Shown: piece after piece, positions 44,401 through 56,400 of the stretch | Layout: every line of letters begins with the position of its first letter | Numbering within the stretch: the stretch's first letter is position 1 | Notes under the pieces: model-generated | What the model was told of the DNA's origin: nothing | Seen by the model: only the letters and a program-made list of their open reading frames with translations | Databases searched by the model: none | Program-made: the position numbers and the translations under genes | NCBI GenBank assembly: GCA_951640165.1 | Contig: OX621257.1 | Location: forward strand, 13,713,201-13,777,200 | From: Pseudoips prasinana | Lineage: Eukaryota > Arthropoda > Insecta > Lepidoptera > Nolidae | Direction of reading: 5' to 3' | Length of the DNA stretch: 64,000 bases

Positions 44401-47400
44401 CAGATATTTTTAAAGCGAATGAATACTTGCCTTTTGTTTCCAGTACACGTTTTGATGCAATACGTTTGTAGTACTAGTAAATTCGACGTCAAGTAAGTAC
44501 ATTTACACTACTAAAATCGCCTTTCCTACCTACGTAATAAGTCGCTGTTAATTTCCACTGACACGACGTAGCTGTAACCGTACATAGAACAACGATTTTA
44601 ATTATGTAGTCTGTATAATCCATACGTGTAATAATTTTAGAAGCAAGCAAAATCAGCGCATTGTAAATAAAAAAAAATAATAGCGAGACTGATGTTGTTT
44701 AAGGTTAGGCAGAATGAGTAAAGCCAGATGAAGGGATTTTCATCTCCCTATCTGCCCAAATAAGGTAAAGTTATTGTCACGTTCGAGCTTCCAACCCTGC
44801 CTGTAAGGGTTTTAGTGGCTTTAACTTTAATAATACAGATGATAAACTTGTGTATGGATTTCTAAATAAATATATACATATTATAGATAACTTACCGAGA
44901 CACTGTCCAAACAATTGTGCTAATCACTCAAAGATTTTTCCCTGGGTGGGGATCGAACGCACGATCTTTGGCTGGAGCAGTTAGTGTCACTAACCATCAG
45001 ACCAACTGGCTAAAGGCCAATCTATTATTGCCATCGGACAGTTAGGTATAGTGCTGTTATCGTATTTATTTTTAAAATACACACAACGAAATAGAGACCC
45101 AGCCAAGCTAGCGTAATGACGAAGTCTTATAGTCTATAGCGTTCATGTTTTCACCATGCTCACAGTCATAAACTAACCGTGCTTTTCAGAGATTTCATTG
45201 GTCTTAAAACCAATGGACCTTCAAGGTTAGACCCAATTATAAAAAGTACCTATTGGATCCCATTCAGAGGCCCCATTCGATATTTTTTGACCCGCCTTGT
45301 CTATTTCATTATTGTGCACGATAGTTCTATAAAAAGGGTTCAAATGTGTGAAAAAGCGAGGACCAAAGCCATGTCAAGATAGGTCAAGCCATTACGGAGA
45401 TAGGCCGGAACAAACAAAGGGACAATAATTTCATAAATGGTTTTGATTTTATTAGTACCTAGTACATTTTATACTGTCATACGCATTTTGTACTGTTATT
45501 TTGACATCACAAATATACATAAGTATACTCAGACCAGACAGCTTTTTCTCTTCCACAACATAACATGATATTACGTACAATTGTGTCACGTGACGTATCA
45601 ACGGCCTCCATGCGCGTGAGTCATTAGTGGTTTGATTATACGGCAGAACAATACAAAAATGTATTGTCGGTAGATACTTACTTACCGTACACATATCAGA
45701 AACAATGTACTCGATATCCAAGATTAAAAAAATATTTGCTATACAAACATCTGTCAATGATTTGACTCATCTAAGAGTAAAATACAATCATTGCTAATTT
45801 GGGAGTCATCTTTTAGACTTCACATCAATTATGAATGTAACTTTGGCAGAGGCCTTCATCGAGCAGTGGACGGCTGATGTGGTTAATAAATGAAATAAAT
45901 ATATGTTATGTGTTAAGCGCTTGGTCTAATGTTAGCGGGTTCAACGAAATCCAGGGTTCAAAAGTGTTATTGGGATATTTCTGCCAAGAAAACATTCAAC
46001 AGCAGTCAGTGGTGCTCCGAAGTGAACATAAAAAGATGGCGAAAACATATCACAAAAAAATGTAGAAATTAAATTTTAGCAAAACAAATATATAGTGAAA
46101 AATATATTAGTCCGTTAATCAGTTTCGTAACGCAAATTAATTACTATCATTAAGTTGACTGACGAAGTGGTAAAAAAAAGGAACCGTTTACCAGCTGGGC
46201 AGTTTACAAAACCAATGTTTCTTAAATATTAAGACTGTCTATGTATATGGCTCACTTTTATTTACTATCAGAGTACATCACAGTAATTTGGATAGATATA
46301 ATTCGATCGTAATATATCGATCGTGATATATAGATCGTGATAATCGAAGTAATGGCTGTAACATATACCAAAATGAGTTGTGAGAATTTTAGAGCTATCT
46401 TCTTGACGGTAGAGCTGCCTCCATTCATCCCTATCTTCGGCTTTGACTTCTTGATACGATCCTACTTCCACTTTCTCTTTTATTTGATCCATGTAAGTTA
46501 TTCTTGTTTTGCCCGGACATTTCCTTTCATGGTGTATTTGAAAGTGACGTACCGGATCAACTGTCCCAACAGCCTACCTCTTTAATGCACGAAGGTGTTT
46601 AGAATAGATAATAGGACTTATCAAGATCAAGCCATCATCAAATGCAAAATCTTCGGTATAAAAAAAAGGCGTTTAGACTGAGTTGATTGCCCATGTAGCG
46701 TTCTGGTCTTCAAGGTGGTCACCTCGCTACTACTCATATACATACATATAGTTGTTTATATCTACGAAAGAACGGGCAGCAGCATCTTTTTAGGGTTCCG
46801 TACCCAAAGGGTAAAACGGGATCCTATTACTAAGACTTCGCTGTCAGTCTGTCCGTCTGTCACCAAGCTGTATCTCATGAACCGTGATAGCTAGACAGTT
46901 GAAATTTTTACAGATGATGTATTTCTGTTGCCGCTATAACTAAAATAAATATAACTAAAATAAATACGAAATAAAAATCAAAATAAATTAAATACTTAAA
47001 AACGAGCAAATATTTTTTTTGCTCGTTTTTATAGATAATGGTACGGAACCCTTCATGCGCAATTCCGACTCGCACTTGGCCGATTTTTTGTATTATCACC
47101 ATCATACTGCGATCGCCAAGCCGTCACTCATGCATGGCGAATATGGCATATACCCTATAGAAGTGCAGAAACACTTAATTATAATAAAAATCTAGATCTA
47201 GAATGTTGTCCTAACAATTAAGTCATTTATAACTAGCAATAGACATTTACTAGATTGTATATGACTAGGCAATAGGTAATTATGATAAAAGCGAATACAT
47301 GTGTCACTATACATATATATTGAACAATTACTAGAGCGCGTTATCAACAGTTTGTTGTTGTATTTGCCAATGCCATCTGCTGGTAGTTTTCCGCATTCTT

Positions 47401-50400
47401 CATAGATACCCGAATACTTGTAAGGAGGAAAAAGGACAATCCTACCTTTATCTAAATTTGCATTTACAATCAAAGCGTACGTAAAGTTAAAAAAAAATCC
47501 TACCAATATTATAAATGCGAAAGAAGATTGATAAAAGAAGTATACCTGCCCTGTGTGAATGGGACAACCGGAAGGGGAAGACCTCGTAAAAGATTCTCTG
47601 ACCAAATCGGACACCTTCTCAAGTAAGGGCAGGTCAGAAGTACCCTAAACCGGCGAGCATGTATGAAGAATATAATGACAGTAATCGAGGCAAAAGAGGT
47701 GTGCAAAGATCGTGACAAACGGAAATCCGTTGTCCCTGCCTACCCCTCTGGGAAACAGGCGTGAGTCTATGTGTATATGTACATACATATGTTTTATATA
47801 TGTGAAAGTTTGTGAGTATGGATGGACATTGATATGGATGCTTTTTACTCCTGCACGCAAAAACTACGGAACGGATTTTGATGAAACTGCAGTAATAGTA
47901 ATATAGGTTATATTCCAAATAACACATAGGCACACACAATATTTATAGAGTTTAACGCGGGTGAAATCGCGGGGCACAGCTTGTATAATAATTTTATCGT
48001 GGGATATTATTCACAAACAGCCATCTGATCCCAAACTAAGCAGAGCTTGTTCTATGGAAACCAGACAACTGACATACTATTGTGTTATTTACAAAAGCAA
48101 AGTAGTTATGCATCCTGTACCACACATGGTGGCTCTGTACATGCCTAAAACCTGACATTGCACAAGCCGGGTGGCCGTGGTATACACGGCTACATATCAA
48201 GCTACACATTTGCAATATAAGCTGACCACTCAATGTATGGAAATCCTATATTTAAAGGATAACTATATTAAAATATAACTATATTTAAAGTACTGTATAC
48301 ATTTTGAAAGGGAAGAAAACGCCAAGCATCTACTCCGACCTGTATGAGGGAATGAGATGTGCCCTCAATGAACGAAGTGGAACTTTGTATAACATTGAGT
48401 ATTATAATGAAATTGAATTACCACCACTAGAACAATGAAATGTTCTAGCAAATGCTGAGATGGTGCCATTTCGGTTTTGCACGGACAACAACTGTCTTTG
48501 TTAGTATTTTATTTTTCTTTTTATTGGTATTTAATTTTTTTTTGTCTGTGCAATTTCCTGAATTAATATTTTTCTTTTTCTGCTTCGATTAGCCGTATGG
48601 TTTCAGCCTAGAAAGATAAACATGGCCATCCCATACCATCTTGTGTGTGTCGTATAAGGCGACTAAGGGATACACCAAGTGATCGGGCAGCAGCACTACC
48701 TTTTTACTAGTTACCTCCTACCTGCGCTCACCAACTCGTATGCCAAGCGCGGTGACTAATGGACAGCGCAGACAGAGAAGAGCGCAGCGGAGAGGATTTT
48801 ATTAAGGCACTAGATAATCAACTTTAGAGCTATATGAATAAAGTGCATATATGCTTGAACGTGACAAAATGCTCGCGCAGTCTCGCGCATTATAATGTTC
48901 AAGCATACATGCACTTTATTCCTACAATTCTAAAGTTGATTTTCTACTGTCTTAATAAAATCCTCTCCGCTGCGCTTCTCTCGGTCTGCGCTGGCCCTAA
49001 GGCAGACCCCTCCAAATGGAAACATTACAGAAACCGTTGGGGGGCGCCTATGTCCAGCAAAAGACGCTATCAGACTGATGATGATGATGAATTTGGCAAA
49101 AGGAGTGCGCAAAATGTTAACTCTCCCTAAACCTCGGGGAAAACGCATGAGACTTTGTTAATATATTTATAGCAGTGCTTAGAGTAGATGACATTGTATG
49201 TTTGCTTGTTTATCAGCAAACCACGTGTTCAGCTCATCCGATAACAGATTGATACGTTATCATTCAATTATGACACCACTTATATACCTCACCAGCTGTT
49301 GGTTAGTGTTTCATTAGCATGTTGACGAATACATATTTATAGGAAATGGCGAATTTGTTTAAAAATTATGAAAAACTGAGATAAAATGCTAAGGGCAGTA
49401 TTGTATTATTTATACTATGTATTCGTTTAAGCATCATGCAAAAATAACACAGTCAATTTTGATATAATAAAAAAAATATTCACGTAGACTTAAGACCGGC
49501 CAAGTGCGAGTCGGACTCGCGTACGTAGGGTCCCGTTTCCTATAAAAAACCAACAAAACAATTCACGTTTGTTGTATGGGAGCCCCCTTAAATATTTATT
49601 TATTTTGTTTTTTTAGTATTTGTTGTTATAAGGGCAAAGCGGCGGAAATACATCATTTGTGAAAATTTCAACTGTCTAACTATCATGGTTCATGAGATAC
49701 AAACAGACAAACAGCGAAGTCTTAGGGGCAACGCAAATAGAAGACGGCGAGACGAAGGTACGGTACAGACACGGCGCAGATACGGTGCAGGCGCGATATC
49801 TGCGCAAACAGACGCGGGGACGATACGGCAAGTTAAGTCATTATAGAGCGTGATATTGACGGGATAAGACATGTATTCCTCTTCAGACGAAGATGAAGAT
49901 GCACTGGCTTTGCTACAGATTATTAATTTACAGCAAAGACCAAGAAGGTATTGGATACATCCAGTGTGGAGAAATGCAGAAGAGCACAGGTACTATAAAA
50001 TAATGGAAACATTATATGAATATCCTGATCGTTTTCGCACAGTTTATAAAATGTCACTGGAATGTTACCATATCGTATTGTCAAAAGTAAGAGAAGGACT
50101 TCGGAAGCAAGTTACAAATTGGAGAAAACCAATCAGCCCTGAAGAAAGACTACTGATAACTTTAAGGTAAGTGAAACTATTTTTTACAGATCAAACTTTT
50201 ATTGACAAATCAAAAGATAATATTCATTGAAAATGTTTTTGGTTTAGCATCTTTGCTACAATTAGTATTTATAAATTGCTCTCAGTGTTACAGCTAATTT
50301 GAGTATCTGTCAAGCTGTCATCATGTGCTGTCCTTATCTCACAATACAGAATCAGCGCATGCGGACAGGGACAGCACATGACTACTCAAGCTAGCTGTCG

Positions 50401-53400
50401 CACTAAGAGCCATTTATAAATAAAGTTCAAGGCATTGGATAGTTCTCATTAAAATCACTTATTTCGTCTTCATGAGATTGGATAGATGTCTCTGGATTCG
50501 GGTGAGGTGTAGCTGGAGTTATTGGTGAAAATATTGGCAAACATAATGTAGTTGGAGTTGCCGGAGGTGCTAAGGATTGTGCTCTTTCATAAGCTCCCGG
50601 TGTCCGCGTTTGCTGATATTCTGAAATGCTGAGTTGATGATAAGCTTTCTCATCATAAGTTCGGTGTCTTGAAGGCCCAGCTATTTGTTCAATTACAGCC
50701 ACTGCCGCCGGTGGTGCTGGATTTATATACTCTCCGGATATCAAAGTCAGCTGAGTTTCCGGATTTTTGTTAGCTGCTGCAGTATGTTTAGCTGTCTGCT
50801 GAGTCGAGGTAAACGAAGGTGCTGGACTTGTATTAGCTCTGGATGTAAGAGTCTGCTGGGTTGCACCTTCATTAGGATCATAATCTGTCTCTCGAGAAGG
50901 TGTTCGTGGATAATACGGCTGTGTCCTAGGATAACTAGGTACTGGGTCATTTAAAATTTGCTCTGATAAATTGAGAACGCCCATTTTAAATCTTCGTTTT
51001 TGGGCTGGTGTCATTGATTTCATATCTGGAAGCATGCTTTGAAAAAAAGCTAGATCGCTGTCTGTTTCAGGCTCAGCTCTATGTATGGTCTTCATTTGTA
51101 ATGCTCTTTGACTGAAATATTCATGTGCTGATTTATTGACATCTTTTAAAGAGATTGCCCTAGATTTATTTAATAGTGGTAGCAGTGGCGGTGTTGGCGT
51201 GGATTGATTGGAGATGGAATCCGAATTTGTGTTTTCAGAAGCTAGTTGACCAGTAAACAGTGTCTCATCGACTTCTTCACTATCATTACCGTCTGTGCTA
51301 TCATATTTGCTTAGATTGCTTTTGGTTGGTCGGGACTTCAAGTAATTGTCTAAAAAATGTAGATGTGGTGAAAGGTAAAAGTTAAATGAATATAAAGGTG
51401 GCACCTCAATCTAACTGTTTGGATTGAGGTACCACTCAGAACTGGGAATATTATGGATGAGTTTTCATCAAAATTTCGTAGTACTCCAGAATTCTGGAGT
51501 ACTACAAAATAATACAAAATTTTGATAAAATTTCATCCATAATTTTCCCAGTTCTGAGTGGCACCTCAATGCAAACTGTTAGATTGAGGTGCCACCTTTA
51601 TATTCATTTAACTTTTGAAGTATTCTAATACAAAATCCAATATCCGTTCTACAAAATTTTCTAAACTACTACTAAATAACTCCATTAGCCACTTTACGAT
51701 GCGAAAAGTGGCACCTCAATCTAAACACACATATGTTACATACTTATTGCTATTTTATTTTTGTTACAGATACTACTCAGATGGCTGTTCGTTTACATCA
51801 CTTTCTGGATATGTATTGAGAGGAGGCAGTACCGTCCGGCAAATTGTGCATGAAACCTCTAGCGTTTTGTGGGAATGCCTACAGCCGGAATATATGCCTG
51901 TACCTACACGACAAGGAAAAATTGGTAGAAGTTGCTGAACGGTTTTACATTCTCTGGAATTTACCGAATTGTGTTGGGAGTTTAGATGGAAAGCATATTA
52001 GAATTACAGCGCCCATCAACTCGGGTTCGACTTTCATAAATTATAAGGGATATTTCTCTATTGTATTGTTAGCAGTTGTAGATGCAGATGGTTTCTTTTT
52101 AACTATAGATGTTGGTGAATACGGCCGAAATAGTGATGGGCGAGTATTACAAGTTAGCTCTTTTGGACAAGCTATGGATCTAGGCGATCTCGATTTACCG
52201 AACCCTACACCTTTGCCTGGAGAAACACAGAATGTGCCCTTTTATTTTGTGGCAGATGAAGCTTTTCCACTAAAAAGAAATATTATGAGACCATATGGTC
52301 GAAATCAATTGACTAATGAGAGAAGAGCTTATAATAACAGGTTGTCCAGGGCACGTAAGTCAGTAGAATGTGCCTATGGTATGTTAGCGTCAAAGTTTGG
52401 TGGACTTTACACGGCTATTTGCTGCAAACCAGAATATGTTGATAATATTATAAAAGCAATGTGTGTGTTGCATAACGTAATTCGCACATGTGATGGTAAA
52501 AAAATCAAATCCACGGTTTAGAAATAATTTGATAGGAGCAAACATTAACATGCGATTAATGGGAGAAAATCCCTACCATATCAGGGAATATCTTACAACA
52601 TATCTAACACAACGATCTCCGATTCCGTTTCAGACTAGACATAATGTTTAAAATTTAAATAAAATACATACCTGTTGCACCGACTTTTATTGCTATTTCT
52701 TGCCATATTTTGTCTTGCACATTTCTGTTACTGTACCCTGTCTTAGTGTAGTCATAGATATTCGGGTATTGCTCAATTAACTCGCAAAACTCAATATTAA
52801 ACTCAATATCGTCACGCATCCTGTATACGAAGCGACGTGCGTCTTGCGTTATCTTTTGTTCGTGACTGAAGGCGGCAAGCGGACGGCGCAGGCACGCCGC
52901 TCCTCGCCCCCCGCCACGTCGCCAGCAGATGTAGGCGCAAGCGGCGTCTCGCATTATATACAGTATGAACAAAGATACGTAGCGATATATTTTAAACTGT
53001 TCAAATTTTCGTCCATATGGATATTTAAAGGCTGATTTACATTGATACAGTAGCTGGCGCCAGCTACTGTATCAATGTAAATCAGCCTTAATCCATGATT
53101 TTAATGAAAATCCGATGTAATTTAACTTATTATGATTTGATTTATGTATTTCGATGTTATTCGTATTTTAAAGTAGTTAAATAGCAAACATAGCGGTTAC
53201 AGATTGCAAACATAAGTACAGTCGACAGCACATCAAGCTATACAGTTTGACCTTGAGCACGCCTTTATTTCACTTGTAATAGTGGCGGCTTTCGTAGCGC
53301 TATTAGTATTCGAAAAAAAACCGAAAGGAGGTGTATTAAATGTTATTTCCACTAAATAGCACCTTGTATAATAATACTCTGTGCCGTACCGTCCCCGCGT

Positions 53401-56400
53401 CTGTTTGCGCAGATATCGCGCCTGCACCGTATCTGCGCCGTGTCTGTACCGTACCTTCGTCTCGCCGTCTTCTATTTGCGTTGCCCCTTAGTAATAGGGT
53501 CCCGTTTTACCCTTTGGTTACGGAACTCTAAAAAGCGCTTGTAAATAGTCAAAACAGGTTTGTAGTAATATAGTTAAGTAGTACTTATACATAATTATTT
53601 CTAGTTACATATAGATATTTAGGTACACGGATTATTAAAACATTTATTTTATAAAAGCAATGATATTTAACTTTCTCATCGATTAGATTTAATTTTGTTA
53701 ATAAAAGACAACGCCCGCACTAGGGAAATTAATCACTTTTCGCGGGTTACTTTACAAACATTTAACGTACGCAAAGTACATCCAGAATCAGAAGAACTAT
53801 TTATGGATCTCACAAATAGTTATCCTTGGCGGGAATCGAACCCAAAACACGACGCGGCGAGGTGCTGTCAAGCAATGGAAGATTTTTGCTACAAAAGTCA
53901 GCAAAGAAGCGTACGGTCCACCTGATTATAAGCAGTAGATGCTGGCAATACATTTAAGTAGTCCTATCTCATCAACACGAGTCGCAAGATACGCACAACA
54001 TGGTAAAACATATTTGAATGCCAAGACATGGTGCAAGCACCTAGGATTTCAAAGAACTCCAACTGCACTCCGTTCACCGCTCTTTGTTCCACTTTTGGCA
54101 CCGATTTTTATTCTATATTTACTTTTGTTCGTATTGCGTGTGTACTACTTCTGTGGTTAGCACTAAAAAGTCAAAGCATACAGACATACATAGACTCACG
54201 CCTGTTTCCCAGAGGGGTAGGCAGTGACAACGGATTTCCATTTGTCACGATCTTTGCACGCCTCTTTTGCCTCGATTACTGTCATTATATTCTTCATACA
54301 TGCTCGCCGGTTCAGGGTACTTCTGACCTGCCCTTTCTTGAGAACGTCTCCGATTTGGTCAGAGAATGTTCGACGAGGTCTTCCCCTACCGGTGGTCCCA
54401 TTCACACAGGCCAGGTATACTTCTTTTGTCAATCTTCTTTCATTCATCCTTTTTAAATGGCCAAACCATCTCAGCATACCTTTTTCAATCTTTGCGACTA
54501 CATCCATCCTCTTTCACACCAAAAACGAAAATTCTCCGTTCAAAGTCTAAGCAGCACTTAAAAATAAATGGGGGGTAGTCTAAGGCCTCACAGACATAAA
54601 ACGAGACTTAGTAAGATACAAACTAAGGAAAACTAGTGAGCCATTATCGTCAATTTCTCTCGACGGGATAAAAACGCGCGGCTAGCTTTTATTTTTATTA
54701 GATTATAGCTGTGCCCCGCGGTTTTACCCGCGTAAAATTTTATTAATTATCACAGCTCCTCACCCTAGGTGATGGCGTGATAATATGTAGCCTATATGTT
54801 CACCCGACCTCTTAGTAATTCGTGGTTCTAATTGTAATTTAAGATACTCTGCTGTTTTTCTGTAGCCTATTTATAGCTTGTAGTATTCGGCACCTGCAAA
54901 CTTACGGTCACCAGTGTCAATATAACAACATGTCACATTTATTTAATCAGGTATATATTAATAACAAAAAATAAACGAGCTAGTATCAATAAACTGTATT
55001 TGGAACTTGCGTCTGCGTCACATGAGGGCATTGGAGGTCATACATTCGTCTTTGACCTTTATTACGAACATGATGATATGGCCAGATTATAGAGCTTAGA
55101 CACGCTTCCACAAATCCGCATTGAAATAAGGCTGTTCACATACATATCTGCAATTAGGCTATAGACTACTCCTTACATACAGCTATCAACCAAACAGATG
55201 GCGGATAAATTACATCACTAGATCAAAGAAACTGTATACTAGGATATAATTGGTCATACATTACTGAAAGATTATTCAAGCTACCCAAGATATAATCCTA
55301 TGCCACAACTTTAAGTTTAACCTTTAATTATATTTAAAGGCAATTCGAACAAGCAAACGGCTTTAAAAGAACGAGGGGATCAATTTGTCGGTGTTTTTTT
55401 TTTAAATGTTAGTTACGGGATTACTTAATTGTTTGTGCACCAAAGTTAATAATATAAATATGAATATAAATATGAATAATATAAATATATGTTTGAATTA
55501 TGTGTAATAATAATAAGTATAGTATTATGTAATTTTGTTTATAGGAATGTTATTCAAACACAACGTATATTGTTATTGAAGTAATAAATGAAAATGAAAA
55601 ATGAATTAAAATTTTGTTTTAAACGTTGCTAAAAAAAAGTTGGATCGGTTGTATTTAAACAGTAATAATGTCCTCTTGGTTTTCGGCCATGGCGGGCAGT
55701 CCCAATTGAGACTAGACTATAGTGCACAAGTGTGTACGCATTCCCAGTAACACTTTCTTTTCCATCACTCTCATGACCCGATGGTACTACTAGAGACTCG
55801 ACCTCTCCGAGACAGGGGTGTGTACCGCTAACTCCCAGACTACTAAGAAATTTTCTCAACAGAAAATCCCACAACAACTTTTTTGGCCATGGGGTCTAAA
55901 TCCAGAACCTTTAGTTGAACACGCTACTACAAGACTTAGGTAGTTAAATAACAGCAATATATGTGTTACGAAGCCGGCAATAAAATATAATAATTAACCT
56001 ATACATATAATTGCACTACAAGGTATAAATATTAAATAGCAATTAACATTTTACATATGACTGCATAAGCACGTACTTCCAAGATAATGGTAATTAATTG
56101 AGCATGAAGATAACAGGACGCTTGTGATAATAATAACATAAGTTACGAATACATCATATTTCTTTATTTTCCTTATCGGTTAAGTACGAAACTAAGCACG
56201 TAATGGACATGGGCATAAATTATCGTTGCCCTCCTCATCGTTTTCTTAACCACAGGTAATTATAAAAAGCCGGCGAAGTGCGAGTAGGACTCGCGCCCTA
56301 AGGGTTGCGTACCATTATCTATAAAAACGTATAAAAAATTCGCGTGTGTTGTATGGGAGCATATTGTTTTTAGTATTTGTTGTTATAGCGGCAACAGAAA

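Larger units (their letters stand above)
49725..53487 (+). mobile_element. PIF/Harbinger DNA transposon, 3.76 kb
   Basis: Inverted repeats of about 106 bases with one mismatch noticed (49725-49830 and 53382-53487), outer tip GGGGCAACGCAAATAGAAGA. A TTA duplication flanks it (49722-49724 and 53488-53490), the target preference of the superfamily. The intact relative of the target at 56485-56487 has a single TTA in the same context (GCGAAGTCTTAGTAATAGGG). Carries a transposase gene on plus and a MADF-BESS-type gene on minus. Confidence 0.92.
49474..53665. mobile_element. Nested insertions: LINE tail < interspersed repeat < Harbinger
   Basis: Outer layer: LINE-tail sequence at 49474-49491 resumes at 53530-53665 (compare the uninterrupted copy at 39572-39770). 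Middle layer: interspersed repeat 49492-49721 resumes at 53491-53529 (compare the intact copy at 56269-56530). Inner layer: Harbinger element 49725-53487. The joins match the intact copies base by base at the critical junctions. Confidence 0.88.

Noticed and set aside
50685..50954. Plus-strand frame within the Harbinger element
   Set aside because: Antisense to the MADF-BESS exon 2, no own signature; lies in the transposase intron.
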